From contig CAIVLG010000102.1 in the NCBI GenBank assembly GCA_903906695.1, positions 1 to 64,000 of the forward strand: a stretch of DNA of 64,000 bases, written 5' to 3'. Below, one piece after another: positions 37,147 through 47,452 of this stretch (positions are counted from its first letter, which is position 1; every line of letters begins with the position of its first letter). The DNA is from an uncultured beta proteobacterium (lineage in GTDB: Bacteria > Pseudomonadota > Gammaproteobacteria > Burkholderiales > Burkholderiaceae_C). Both the position numbers and the translations under genes were made by a program. Under the pieces are notes generated by a model. The model saw only the letters and a program-made list of their open reading frames with translations. It ran no database searches and had not been told where the DNA came from.

Positions 37147-38259
37147 ATGTTATTCCATTCCTCCATTCGTCAGGAACTGGCACGCAGTTTTGGCGCCACG
37201 CTGGTCGTGCTGGCCACCGTGGTGATGACGATGACGCTGATTCGCACGCTCGGGCAAGCATCGCGCGGCACTTTCAATCCGTCGGACGTCATGCTGATCA
37301 TGGGCTATACGGTGCTCGCCTACATGCCGACCATTCTGACGATGAGCCTGTTCATCTCGATTTTTGGCACGTTGTCACGCATGTACCGCGACAGCGAAAT
37401 GGTGATCTGGTTCAGCAGTGGCAAGGGCTTGACCGCTTTGCTCAGACCGCTGTTCCGGTTTGCCTGGCTGGTTCTGGTTGTCGTCATGGCCCTTGCGTTG
37501 CTGGTGCTACCCTGGTCCAACCAGCGGATTGAGCACATGAAGCAACAGTACGAAAAACGCGGCGATATAGAGCGCGTTGAGCCTGGTCAGTTTCAGGAGT
37601 CGGGTGGCGGAAAACGGGTCTTCTTTGTAGAAAAGGATGCCAGTGGCAAGCAGTCGGGCTCCAATGTTTTCATCGCGACAACCGAAAACGGCAAGGAGAC
37701 CATTACCTCAGCTCGCAGCGGGCGCATCCAGCGCACTGAGCAAGGCCGATTCCTGCTGCTGAGCAACGGGCAACGACTTGAAAACAGCATCGGCAAAACC
37801 GAGATGAAACTCAGCGAATTCGAAGAGTACGGCATCAAGGTGGACTCGGAGGCACTTCCCAGCGCCGATTTTGTCCAGGTCAACACGCGTCCCACGATGG
37901 AACTGCTGAAGAATAAAACATTGCCGAACCTGGCAGAGCTATCGTGGCGAATCGGTTTGATTCTGGCTGCCATGAATTTTGTGATCATCGGCATTGGCGT
38001 CTCAAGCGCCAACCCCCGAGTGAGTCGAAGCACCAACATGATGGTTTCACTTTTTGCATTCGTTCTGTACAACAATCTCTTGAACCTTGGACAGAACTGG
38101 ATTGCTTCGGGCCAATTCACTTTTGGCGCCTTCATGCTGGCCTTGCACGGCACCGTGCTGTTGCTTGGCGTGTTCTGGCTTGCCAAGGTGCACAACAATT
38201 GGACCTGGTCGTCGCTGTCAAACCTGCGCCGCCCGGCTTTGCGAAAGAGTCTGCTGTGA
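37147..38259 (+). CDS. lptF: LPS export ABC transporter permease LptF
   Basis: MLFHSSIRQELARSFGATLVVLATVVMTMTLIRTLGQASRGTFNPSDVMLIMGYTVLAYMPTILTMSLFISIFGTLSRMYRDSEMVIWFSSG; divergent from pepA. Confidence 0.93.
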   Translation: MLFHSSIRQELARSFGATLVVLATVVMTMTLIRTLGQASRGTFNPSDVMLIMGYTVLAYMPTILTMSLFISIFGTLSRMYRDSEMVIWFSSGKGLTALLRPLFRFAWLVLVVVMALALLVLPWSNQRIEHMKQQYEKRGDIERVEPGQFQESGGGKRVFFVEKDASGKQSGSNVFIATTENGKETITSARSGRIQRTEQGRFLLLSNGQRLENSIGKTEMKLSEFEEYGIKVDSEALPSADFVQVNTRPTMELLKNKTLPNLAELSWRIGLILAAMNFVIIGIGVSSANPRVSRSTNMMVSLFAFVLYNNLLNLGQNWIASGQFTFGAFMLALHGTVLLLGVFWLAKVHNNWTWSSLSNLRRPALRKSLL

Positions 38260-39362
38260 AGACGATTCGGCGCCTGATCTATGGCGAGGTACTTGCGGCA
38301 GTGGGTTTTGTCACCCTGTGTTTTCTTGCGCTGTTCTTCTTCTTTGATTTTGTCGAGGAAGTTCAGTCCATCGGACGCCATGGCCCAGTCGAATATCAAC
38401 TCGTCCATGCCTTGACCTACGTGACTTTGATGATCCCCAGTCACCTGTATGAACTTTTACCCATCGCCGTGCTGATTGGCACCATCTTTGTCATGGCACG
38501 TTTTGCCAAGAGTTCCGAATACACCATTCTGAGAACCAGTGGACTGGGTCCCTGGCGGGCGCTGAAAACGCTGTTGATTCTTGGTCTTGCCTATGTCCTG
38601 TTGACTTTTGCCATCGGCGACTATCTGGCGCCGATTGCCGACCGCAGCGCGCAACTTCTGAAGGCGCGCTATCAGGGACATATCACCCTCGGTCACACTG
38701 GAGCCTGGTTGAAAGAAAGACAGGCTTATTCGCAGTATGCCGTCAACATTGCGGCGCTCGACTCGGACAGCAGCATGCGAGGCGTTCGTGTCATCGAGTT
38801 CGACAACCAGGGCTTTCTGAGGTCTGTACTGGTGGCCGAAAAGGCAATTCATGGCGCCGACGACTCATGGACCTTGACGCAGGTGGTGCGAACCGAATTT
38901 CCAGCGCGGGATGCAGCCGTCGGTCGCATCGAGCGCCAACAACTTGAGAATTTCCGCTGGCCGAACCAGATCAGTGCAGAAATGGTTTCCGCCGCGCTGC
39001 TGAAACCTGAACGCATGAGCACGATTGCGCTGTTCCAGTACATTCGCCATCTGGATGTCAACGGACAGAGCGCACAGCGCTACCAGATTGAATTCTGGAA
39101 AAAGGTCTTTTATCCGCTGAGTTGCATGGTCATGGTGGTGCTGGCCCTGCCCTTTGCCTACCTGCATTTCCGCTCAGGCGGAATTACCGGCTACGTGTTC
39201 GGTGGCGTTATGGCTGGCATCAGTTTCTTCTTGCTGAACAACGTCTTTGGTTACATCGGCAACCTTCAAAGTTGGCAACCCTGGTTGACCGCGGCGTTGC
39301 CCGGCATCATTTATTCGCTGCTGTCCCTGACGGCGTTCGGCTGGCTGGTTTTCAGGCGATGA
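38256..39362 (+). CDS. lptG: LPS export ABC transporter permease LptG
   Basis: GTG start overlapping lptF stop (gTGA); KTIRRLIYGEVLAAVGFVTLCFLALFFFFDFVEEV ... TILRTSGLGPWRAL. Confidence 0.92.
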   Translation: MKTIRRLIYGEVLAAVGFVTLCFLALFFFFDFVEEVQSIGRHGPVEYQLVHALTYVTLMIPSHLYELLPIAVLIGTIFVMARFAKSSEYTILRTSGLGPWRALKTLLILGLAYVLLTFAIGDYLAPIADRSAQLLKARYQGHITLGHTGAWLKERQAYSQYAVNIAALDSDSSMRGVRVIEFDNQGFLRSVLVAEKAIHGADDSWTLTQVVRTEFPARDAAVGRIERQQLENFRWPNQISAEMVSAALLKPERMSTIALFQYIRHLDVNGQSAQRYQIEFWKKVFYPLSCMVMVVLALPFAYLHFRSGGITGYVFGGVMAGISFFLLNNVFGYIGNLQSWQPWLTAALPGIIYSLLSLTAFGWLVFRR

Positions 39363-39733
39363 CCCTGTCTGACAAGGTTCGAGGCACGATTGTGCTGGCC
39401 CATGGCTCACGCGACGCCTTTTGGCGAAGACCGATCGAGGCAGTGGCCGAGCGCATCCGGCAGTTGGCTCCTGCCGTTCATGTGCGCTGTGCCTACCTCG
39501 AAGCTAGCGTGCCCGACCTGAACGCCAGCGCTGATGAACTCGCCGAGTTGGGCGTCGAATTGATCACCGTGGTGCCGCTGTTCCTGGGCATTGGCAAGCA
39601 TGCACGCGACGATATACCGGTGTTGCTCGCTGAATTGCGAAAGCGACATCCTGGAATTGCCTTCGTGCTGAGACCGGCGATTGGTGAAGAGGCGCAGATG
39701 ATTGAGCTCATGGCGCGAATTGCCTTGTCTTGA
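39359..39733 (+). CDS. CbiX/SirB-like sirohydrochlorin chelatase-family protein
   Basis: GTIVLAHGSRDAFWRRPIEAVAERIRQ ... VTVVPLFLGIGKHARDDIPVLLAELRKRHPGI; ATG overlaps lptG stop. Confidence 0.85.
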   Translation: MTLSDKVRGTIVLAHGSRDAFWRRPIEAVAERIRQLAPAVHVRCAYLEASVPDLNASADELAELGVELITVVPLFLGIGKHARDDIPVLLAELRKRHPGIAFVLRPAIGEEAQMIELMARIALS

Positions 39734-39797
39734 GCGCGCGAGAAAACCGAATATTTTGCTGAGGCATAATAAATTTCGCTGTTAGCTGAAATTTGAT

Positions 39798-40751
39798 ATG
39801 AACTTACACCAATTTCGTTTTGTTCAGGAAGCCGTTCGCCGCAACCTGAACCTGACCGAAGCTGCCAAAGCCCTGCATACATCGCAACCAGGTGTTTCCA
39901 AGGCCATCATCGAGCTCGAGGAGGAACTTGGCATTGAGATCTTCGCGCGCCATGGCAAGCGTCTGAAGCGCGTCACTGAACCTGGGCAGCAAGTGCTCAA
40001 GAGCATCGAGCTGATCCTGCGCGAACTTGGCAACCTCAAACGAATTGGCGAGCAGTACAGCGCCGAAGACAGTGGCACGCTTTCGATCGCAACGACGCAT
40101 ACGCAGGCTCGCTACGTGCTGCCCGAGTCGGTCGCCAAACTGAGACTGGCCTATCCCAAGGTCAACGTGAGTCTGCATCAGGGCTCGCCCGATCAGGTGG
40201 CCCGAATGCTGATCGATGAGGTGGCTGAAATTGGCATGGCCACAGAGTCACTGGCAGGCTATACGGAGCTGGTGACCCTGCCGTGCTACGAATGGCAGCA
40301 TGTGCTGGTACTGCCGGTCGGCCATCCTTTGAGCCAGAAGGAACACCCAACACTCGAAGACATTGCGCAGGAACCGTTGATCACCTACCATCCGTCGTAC
40401 ACCGGCAGGACCAAGATTGACCACGCGTTTGCGACTCGCAAGCTGGCACCTCGCATCGCGCTCGAAGCGATCGATTCGGATGTGATCAAGACCTATGTGC
40501 GTCTTGGCCTGGGGGTCGGAATTGCGGCGGAGATGTCGGTGCGCGACGTCGTCGCGGAAGGTTCCAAGAGCGACCTTCTGGTGCGCCCGGCTGGCCATCT
40601 GTTTGGTCAGAATGTGACCCGGGTCGCCTTCAAGCGCGGCGCTTACCTGCGCAACTTCGTCTACAAATTCGCCGAACTGCTCAGTGACCGCCTGAGCCGT
40701 GCGCTGGTGGCGCGTGCCATGACCGGCCATGTGGATGATTATGAGTTGTAA
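39798..40751 (+). CDS. cysB: CysB family LysR-type transcriptional regulator
   Basis: MNLHQFRFVQEAVRRNLNLTEAAKALHTSQPGVSKAIIELEEELGIEIFARHGKRLKRVTEPGQ; CysB-type effector domain. Confidence 0.92.
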   Translation: MNLHQFRFVQEAVRRNLNLTEAAKALHTSQPGVSKAIIELEEELGIEIFARHGKRLKRVTEPGQQVLKSIELILRELGNLKRIGEQYSAEDSGTLSIATTHTQARYVLPESVAKLRLAYPKVNVSLHQGSPDQVARMLIDEVAEIGMATESLAGYTELVTLPCYEWQHVLVLPVGHPLSQKEHPTLEDIAQEPLITYHPSYTGRTKIDHAFATRKLAPRIALEAIDSDVIKTYVRLGLGVGIAAEMSVRDVVAEGSKSDLLVRPAGHLFGQNVTRVAFKRGAYLRNFVYKFAELLSDRLSRALVARAMTGHVDDYEL

Positions 40752-40860
40752 AACCTTGCGGGACAGACCGCAGCCACACGGAGTGGGCCAGCTCTGTCCT
40801 CAACTTGAAATCGGATGTTGGAAGTTTGCGAGCTCTGTCCCCAACTGATTCAAACCTGCC

Positions 40861-42021
40861 ATGAGTACGATCATCACCCCTTCTGTCGTCAGCCGCCTGC
40901 CAAACGTTGGTACCACCATCTTCACCGTCATGTCGACGCTGGCGGCAGAAAAGAATGCCGTCAATCTGGGTCAGGGCTTCCCCGATTTCGATTGCGATCC
41001 GCAGCTCGTCGATGCGGTGACGGACGCCATGAAGCAGGGCCTGAACCAGTACCCGCCGATGACCGGCATCGCGCCCCTGCGAGCAGCGATTGCCGACAAG
41101 ATTGCCGCACTCTATGGGCACCGCTACGACGCCGGCAGCGAAATCACCGTCACGGCCGGCGCCACCCAGGCCATCATCACAGCGATACTGGCCGTTGTCC
41201 ATCCCGGCGACGAAGTCATCGTGCTGGAGCCCTGCTACGACAGCTATGTACCCAACATCGAACTCGCCGGCGGTGTGCCGGTGCGCGTTCCCTTGACGCA
41301 CGGCACGTTTCGTCCGGATTTCGACCGCATCGCCGCCGCCCTGACGCCCAGAACTCGTGCCATTGTCATCAACTCGCCGCACAACCCCAGCGGCACCGTA
41401 TGGAGCGCGCAAGAGATGCTTCAGTTGCAGGAACTGCTGGCGCCGACCGACGTTCTGTTGATCAGCGACGAGGTCTATGAGCACATGGTATTCGACGGTG
41501 AACAGCATCAGAGCGCGGCCCGCTTTGCCGGTCTCGCGGCACGCGCCTTTATCGTCTCCAGCTTTGGCAAGACCTACCATGTGACCGGATGGAAAGTTGG
41601 TTACGTGGCAGCGCCGGCCAGCCTCAGCGCCGAATTTCGAAAGGTGCACCAGTTCAACGTTTTTACCGTCAACACACCGGTGCAACACGGCTTGACGGCT
41701 TACATGAAGGATGCGACGGCGTATCAGCAGTTGTCCGCTTTTTACCAGCGCAAGCGCGACTTGTTCCGGGACGGCCTGAAGCGCACCAAATTCAGGCTGC
41801 TGCCGGGCGAGGGAACCTACTTCCAGTGTGTCGACATCTCTGACGTGAGCGAGCTGAGCGAAGCCGAGTTCTGCAAGTGGTTGACTTCTGAAATCGGTGT
41901 CGCCGCCATTCCGCTATCGGCTTTTTATGGCGATGGCTTTGATCAGCGCGTGGTGCGTTTCTGCTTTGCCAAGAAAGATCAGACCCTGCAGGCGGCGCTC
42001 AATCGTCTGGCAAAACTGTAG
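40861..42021 (+). CDS. Methionine/aromatic-type PLP-dependent aminotransferase (YbdL-like)
   Basis: NLGQGFPDFDCDPQLVDAVTDAMKQGLNQYPPMTGIAPLRAAIADKI ... NSPHNPSGTVWSAQEM ... SSFGKTYHVTGWKVGYVAAP. Confidence 0.9.
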   Translation: MSTIITPSVVSRLPNVGTTIFTVMSTLAAEKNAVNLGQGFPDFDCDPQLVDAVTDAMKQGLNQYPPMTGIAPLRAAIADKIAALYGHRYDAGSEITVTAGATQAIITAILAVVHPGDEVIVLEPCYDSYVPNIELAGGVPVRVPLTHGTFRPDFDRIAAALTPRTRAIVINSPHNPSGTVWSAQEMLQLQELLAPTDVLLISDEVYEHMVFDGEQHQSAARFAGLAARAFIVSSFGKTYHVTGWKVGYVAAPASLSAEFRKVHQFNVFTVNTPVQHGLTAYMKDATAYQQLSAFYQRKRDLFRDGLKRTKFRLLPGEGTYFQCVDISDVSELSEAEFCKWLTSEIGVAAIPLSAFYGDGFDQRVVRFCFAKKDQTLQAALNRLAKL

Positions 42022-42026
42022 CGGGT

Positions 42027-45000
42027 TCAATTGAGCTGAAGCCATGCCTTTTCAAGCCGCTTGACGCTGACCGGTTGCGGCGTGCGCAGTTCCTGGGCGA
42101 AGAAACTGACACGCAGCTCTTCCATCAGCCAGCGAAACTCCTGCAAGCGAGCGTCGGCCACACCTTTGCGCTCGGCGACCAGACGCCAGTAACGTTGCTC
42201 CAGCGGACGAAACTCACTCATTCGTGCAGCATCACGCTCCGGATCGGCACGGTATTTTTCAAATCGAGCCGTGATCGCTTTCAGGTAGCGCACAAAGTGC
42301 TGCAATGGGCCCCAGGATGTCTGCAGCAGAAAGCGTTTTGGCATCAGACGTGCCAGTTGCTGCGCGGCATCACCCGTCGCCTCGGGCGCGTTCTTGGTGT
42401 CCCTGATCTTGCGGGTCGCAACGGCAAATTCAGACAGGACCGCTGCCGCCAGCCGTGCCACTTCATTGGCGATCAGGGTGAGTCGCGCCCTGCCCTCATC
42501 AAGTCGGCGTTTGAAATCGAATTCATTGGCTGGCAACGGTTCTAGCAAGAATGCCCGCTCCAGCGCGACTGCGATGATTTGCTCACGCAATTCTTCCAGC
42601 GTGCCGCCGCCCGTGCCATCGGCAGCCTTGCCAACCTGCGTAAAGAAAACCGCCATCTTCTGCATGTCCGGAATGTTCTTCTCAAGGTATTTGAGCGCAT
42701 CCCGGATCTGCAATGAAAACAGGCGCCGCAATCCGACGCGATGTCGAGCGGCGGCCACATCGGGCTCGTCAAACACCTCTATCGCCACGGCGTCGCCGGC
42801 ATCAATCAGGGCCGGATAACCAATCAAGGTCTGGCCACTTTTCTGAATCTCCAGCAGTTCAGGCAACTCGCCAAAAGTCCAGTCGGTATAGCGTTGCCCT
42901 GCCGAGGCGGGCGTGGCTTCGATATCCTGGTTTGACGGGCGTGTCTTGACGTGGCCGGGTGACGCACTCTGCTTTGTCAACGCAGCATCCGCTGCATGGC
43001 CCGCCAGCTTCAGACCCGCCAGCGCCTGAAATGCGCCACGCGCCTGAGCCCCCAACTCGGCTTTCAGGGCAGCAAGGTTGCGTCCCATTCCGAGCTGACG
43101 TCCGTGTTCGTCAACGACCCTGAAGTTCATGAAGAAATGGGCGGCCAACATGTCGAGCTTGATGTCAGCGCGAACAAGGTCGAGCGAGGTTGCCACCCGC
43201 ACCAGCTTCAGCACCGCATCCAGCAGTGGTCCTTGACCGAACACTTCAGGCGCGTTCAATGTTTCGGCCATTTTGGTGGCGCTTTCGGGCAATGGCACCA
43301 GACGCGAACGGGGCCTTTGGTGCAAAGTCTTCAGCAGGGCCTGGATCTTGTCCTTGAGCATGCCTGGCACCAACCATTCACAGCGCTCCTCATTGACCTG
43401 ATTCAACACAAAGAGTGGTACCGTCACCGTCAGACCGTCTCTGGCATCGCCGGGTTCATGCAGGTAGCTGCAGGCGCAATCGACGCCGCCCAGCCGCATG
43501 GTCCTGGGGAAAGCGCTGCTTGTAATGCCAGCCGCCTCATGGCGCATCAGTTCATCGCGCGTCAGGCACAAGATTCTGGGGTCCTTGGCAATCGCTTGTC
43601 GGTACCATTTCTCGAAGCTGTGACCGCTGCACACGTCCGACGGCAACTGTTGATCGTAAAAAGCGTAGATCAATTCATCATCGACCAGAACATCCTGTCG
43701 ACGCGCCTTGTGTTCAATATCTTCAACCTGTCGAATGAGCTTCTGGTTGGCCTGCAAAAACGGCAGCTCGGTCTCCCACTGTCCGTCCACCAGCGCCTGT
43801 CGAATGAATATCTCGCGCGCCGCATGGGGGTCAAGCCGGCCATAGTTGACGCGTCGCCCACTGTAGATCACGACACCATAGAGCGTGGCACGCTCCAGCG
43901 CCACGACTTCGGCGGCTTTCTTCTCCCAGTGCGGATCAAGCAACTGCTTCTTCAGCAAGTGACCTGCCACCTGCTCCAGCCATTGCGGCTCGATGGCGGC
44001 AACGCCGCGACCAAACAGGCGAGTCGTTTCGACCAGTTCTGCCACGACGATCCAGCGTCCTGGTTTTCTGACCAGATGGGCGCCGGGATGGGCATAGAAC
44101 TTGATACCCCGCGCACCCAGATACTCTGCCTGGGCACCCTCGGCATCGAGCTTGAACCCGATGTTGCCGAGCGAACCCGCCAGTATCGACAAATGCAATT
44201 GTTCGTAACTGGCCGGCAGCGAATTGAGGCGCCATTTGTGTTCGGTCACCACCGTGTGCAGTTGCGAATGGATATCGCGCCACTCCCGCACGCGCCGCAG
44301 ATTGATGAAATTCTGGCGCAGTAATTGATCGTATTGGCGATTCGAAAGCTTGTGTTGCCCCTCCCCGCCCTTGGCCTCACTGATCCACTTCCAGAGCTTC
44401 AGGTAACCGCTGAACTCGCTCTTCTCATCGTCGAACTTGGCGTGCGCCTGATCGGCCTGGGCTTGTGCCTGCATCGGTCGGTCGCGCACATCCTGCACAC
44501 TGAGCGCCGCAGCGATCACCAAGACCTCATCGAGTGCGCCTCGGGCGCGCGCCTCCAGAATCATGCGCCCGACGCGAGGATCGAGCGGCAGCTTGGCCAG
44601 TTCCTGACCGACCGGCGTCAGCTCGTTGCTCTCATCGACCGCACCCAGCTCTGCGAGCAACTGGTAGCCATCGGCGATGGCACGACCCGAGGGTCGCTCC
44701 AGAAAGGGAAAATCTTCCACCACACCCAGATGCAGGGACTTCATGCGCAAAATCACACCGGCGAGTGAGCTGCGCAAGATCTCCGGATCGGTGAAGCGGG
44801 CGCGCCCGTCAAAATCCTGCTGGTCATAGAGTCGGATGCAAATACCGTTGGCAACCCGACCGCAACGCCCGGCGCGCTGATTCGCAGACGACTGACTGAC
44901 GGGTTCCACCAGCAACTGTTCCACCTTGCTGCGAAAGCTGTAACGTTTCAGGCGTGCCGTGCCGGCGTCGATCACAAAGCGAATGCCGGGCACCGTGAGC

Positions 45001-46001
45001 GAGGTTTCGGCAACGTTGGTTGCCAGGACAATGCGACGTCCACTATGGGCCTCAAAAATACGATCCTGCTCGGCCTGTGACAAGCGCGCAAACAGCGGCA
45101 GCACTTCAGCGCTGCGGAACAAGGGTTGATGGCTGAGGTGTCCACGCAGATGATCGGCAGCTTCGCGAATCTCGCGCTCGCCCGGCAGAAACACCAGAAT
45201 GTCGCCACTGTGATGCAGGTCGCGCCACAACTCGTCCACCGCATCAGCGATGGCCGAGTTGAGATCGTAATCACGCGACTCCTCAAAGGGCCGGTAACGC
45301 TGTTCGACCGGAAACATGCGCCCCGACACCATGATCACCGGGGCGGGAATCAAAGGCCCCCACGCTTCGCGCTGCGCGTCGTCGCTGCCCCCCGAGGGGG
45401 CGTCGTCTGGCTTGGGGCGGCCCGGCGCCAGCCTGAACCGAGACCCAAAGTGCTCGGCAAAACGCTGGGCATCGATGGTGGCCGAGGTAACCACGATCTT
45501 CAAGTCGGGTCTGTGCGGCAGGATCTGGCGCAGATAACCCAACAGGAAGTCGATGTTCAAACTGCGCTCATGCGCCTCGTCGATGATCAGGGTATCGTAG
45601 GCCTTGAGCAAGGGATCGTTCTGTGTTTCCGCGAGCAAAATACCGTCGGTCATCAGTTTCACCGAGGCATTGCGGCTGAGTCGGTCCTGAAACCGGATCT
45701 TGTAGCCCACCACATCGCCCAAAGGCGTCTTCAGTTCCTCGGCAATGCGCTTGGCGACACTGCTGGCTGCGATGCGGCGCGGCTGCGTATGGCCGATCAG
45801 TTTGCCCTGCCCGGGTGGCTGGTTGAGCTTGCCGCGACCCATGGCCAAGGCGATTTTGGGCAGTTGAGTGGTCTTGCCGGAGCCGGTTTCGCCGCAAACA
45901 ATGATCACCTGATGCTGGCGCAAGGTGAGCATGATCTCGTCGCGTTTACCCGACACTGGCAGTGATTCAGGAAACTCGATTTGAAGCGGAATGGCAGACA
46001 A
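42027..46001 (-). CDS. hrpA: ATP-dependent RNA helicase HrpA
   Basis: IIVCGETGSGKTTQLPKIALAMG ... IIDEAHERSLNIDFLLGYL ... ATNVAETSLTVPGIRFVIDAG ... QRAGRCGR; 1324 aa with HrpA-type C-terminal region. Confidence 0.95.
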   Translation of the reverse strand: MSAIPLQIEFPESLPVSGKRDEIMLTLRQHQVIIVCGETGSGKTTQLPKIALAMGRGKLNQPPGQGKLIGHTQPRRIAASSVAKRIAEELKTPLGDVVGYKIRFQDRLSRNASVKLMTDGILLAETQNDPLLKAYDTLIIDEAHERSLNIDFLLGYLRQILPHRPDLKIVVTSATIDAQRFAEHFGSRFRLAPGRPKPDDAPSGGSDDAQREAWGPLIPAPVIMVSGRMFPVEQRYRPFEESRDYDLNSAIADAVDELWRDLHHSGDILVFLPGEREIREAADHLRGHLSHQPLFRSAEVLPLFARLSQAEQDRIFEAHSGRRIVLATNVAETSLTVPGIRFVIDAGTARLKRYSFRSKVEQLLVEPVSQSSANQRAGRCGRVANGICIRLYDQQDFDGRARFTDPEILRSSLAGVILRMKSLHLGVVEDFPFLERPSGRAIADGYQLLAELGAVDESNELTPVGQELAKLPLDPRVGRMILEARARGALDEVLVIAAALSVQDVRDRPMQAQAQADQAHAKFDDEKSEFSGYLKLWKWISEAKGGEGQHKLSNRQYDQLLRQNFINLRRVREWRDIHSQLHTVVTEHKWRLNSLPASYEQLHLSILAGSLGNIGFKLDAEGAQAEYLGARGIKFYAHPGAHLVRKPGRWIVVAELVETTRLFGRGVAAIEPQWLEQVAGHLLKKQLLDPHWEKKAAEVVALERATLYGVVIYSGRRVNYGRLDPHAAREIFIRQALVDGQWETELPFLQANQKLIRQVEDIEHKARRQDVLVDDELIYAFYDQQLPSDVCSGHSFEKWYRQAIAKDPRILCLTRDELMRHEAAGITSSAFPRTMRLGGVDCACSYLHEPGDARDGLTVTVPLFVLNQVNEERCEWLVPGMLKDKIQALLKTLHQRPRSRLVPLPESATKMAETLNAPEVFGQGPLLDAVLKLVRVATSLDLVRADIKLDMLAAHFFMNFRVVDEHGRQLGMGRNLAALKAELGAQARGAFQALAGLKLAGHAADAALTKQSASPGHVKTRPSNQDIEATPASAGQRYTDWTFGELPELLEIQKSGQTLIGYPALIDAGDAVAIEVFDEPDVAAARHRVGLRRLFSLQIRDALKYLEKNIPDMQKMAVFFTQVGKAADGTGGGTLEELREQIIAVALERAFLLEPLPANEFDFKRRLDEGRARLTLIANEVARLAAAVLSEFAVATRKIRDTKNAPEATGDAAQQLARLMPKRFLLQTSWGPLQHFVRYLKAITARFEKYRADPERDAARMSEFRPLEQRYWRLVAERKGVADARLQEFRWLMEELRVSFFAQELRTPQPVSVKRLEKAWLQLN

Positions 46002-46072
46002 GTGGGAAACTTCGGTCAGAATGATCGGGACGAGAGCGGTTAATTATCAGCGCAAGCATCACAAACAGTTTC

Positions 46073-47428
46073 ATGTCCTCAGTTTTCAACTTCACCTTCG
46101 TGCCCTGGTTTCGCTCGGTCGCGCCCTACATTCACAAATTTCGCAATCAGACCTTTGTCGTCGGCATCGCTGGCGAAGCGATCGCCGCCGGCAAACTGCA
46201 GAATCTGGCGCAGGACCTGGCGATGATTCAGAGCATGGGCGTGAAGGTGGTTCTGGTGCATGGTTTTCGGCCCCAGGTCAATGAGCAACTCGCTGCCAAA
46301 GGCCACGAGTCAATCTATTCGCATGGCGTGCGCGTCACCGACAGCATCGCGCTGGACTGCGCGCAGGAGGCAGCTGGACAGCTGCGCTATGAAATCGAAG
46401 CGGCGTTCAGCCAGGGCCTGCCCAATACACCGATGGCCGGCGCGACGGTGCGCGTGATCTCGGGTAATTTTTTGACTGCGCGACCGGTTGGGATTGTCGA
46501 TGGCATCGACTTTCTGCATTCAGGACTGGTACGCAAGGTTGACACCGCGGGCATTCTGAAGACGCTTGATTTTGGTGCCATGGTGCTGCTCTCACCGGTT
46601 GGTTTTTCGCCAACAGGCGAGGCATTCAACCTGACGATGGAAGAAGTTGCGACCTCGGTGGCCAGCGCCTTGCAGGCCGATAAGCTCATCTTCGTCACTG
46701 AAATTCCGGGCGTTCGAGTTCATCCCGGCGAGCCCGAGGGTGAAGGTAACCCGATTGCTACGGAACTGCCACTGGCGGCTGCCGAGAAACTGCTGGCCGA
46801 GCTGCCCGCGGCCAGTCAGCCCACCGATACGGCGTTCTACCTGCAGCATTGCGTCAAAGCCTGCAAGAATGGGGTGGAACGCAGCCACATCATTCCATTT
46901 GCCGTGGATGGTTCGATCCTGCTCGAAGTCTATGTGCACGACGGCATCGGGACCATGGTGGTCGATGAAAAGCTGGAGAGTCTGCGTGAAGCGACCGTGG
47001 ACGACGTCGGTGGCATCCTCCACTTGATCGAACCCTTTGAGAAGGACGGCACGCTGGTCAAACGCAGTCGTACCGAAATCGAGCGCGATGTCGGCAACTA
47101 CACCGTCATCGAACACGATGGCGTGATCTTTGCCTGCGCCGCCCTTTATCCATACCCGGAAGCACGTACTGCTGAAATGGCAGCACTCACCGTGTCGCCG
47201 CAGGTACAGGGCCAGGGCGATGGTGAGCAGGTTCTCAAGCGCATCGAGCAACGTGCTCGCAGCGTTGGACTGGACAGTATTTTTGTGTTGACCACGCGCA
47301 CCACACACTGGTTCTTGAAACGCGGCTTTGTTCTTGTCGACATTGCCTGGTTACCTGAAGCCCGCAAACGCAAATACAACGCGGACCGCAAGAGTCAGGT
47401 ATTGGTGAAAAAACTGACGAGTTTCTAA
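46073..47428 (+). CDS. argA: Amino-acid N-acetyltransferase (N-acetylglutamate synthase)
   Basis: N-terminal amino-acid kinase fold VLVHGFRPQVNEQLAAKGHES ...; C-terminal GNAT AEMAALTVSPQVQGQGDGEQVLKRIEQRARS. Confidence 0.93.
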   Translation: MSSVFNFTFVPWFRSVAPYIHKFRNQTFVVGIAGEAIAAGKLQNLAQDLAMIQSMGVKVVLVHGFRPQVNEQLAAKGHESIYSHGVRVTDSIALDCAQEAAGQLRYEIEAAFSQGLPNTPMAGATVRVISGNFLTARPVGIVDGIDFLHSGLVRKVDTAGILKTLDFGAMVLLSPVGFSPTGEAFNLTMEEVATSVASALQADKLIFVTEIPGVRVHPGEPEGEGNPIATELPLAAAEKLLAELPAASQPTDTAFYLQHCVKACKNGVERSHIIPFAVDGSILLEVYVHDGIGTMVVDEKLESLREATVDDVGGILHLIEPFEKDGTLVKRSRTEIERDVGNYTVIEHDGVIFACAALYPYPEARTAEMAALTVSPQVQGQGDGEQVLKRIEQRARSVGLDSIFVLTTRTTHWFLKRGFVLVDIAWLPEARKRKYNADRKSQVLVKKLTSF

Positions 47429-47452
47429 GGCCCGCGCGCCAGGCCCCTTGGC

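Noticed and set aside
40681-41688. 335-aa minus-strand ORF
   Set aside because: Antisense to the aminotransferase gene and cysB 3' end; no domain evidence
42996-44324. 442-aa plus-strand ORF
   Set aside because: Fully antisense to hrpA; composition typical of shadow ORFs in GC-rich genes, no recognisable domain
45126-45965. 279-aa plus-strand ORF
   Set aside because: Antisense to the conserved helicase core of hrpA
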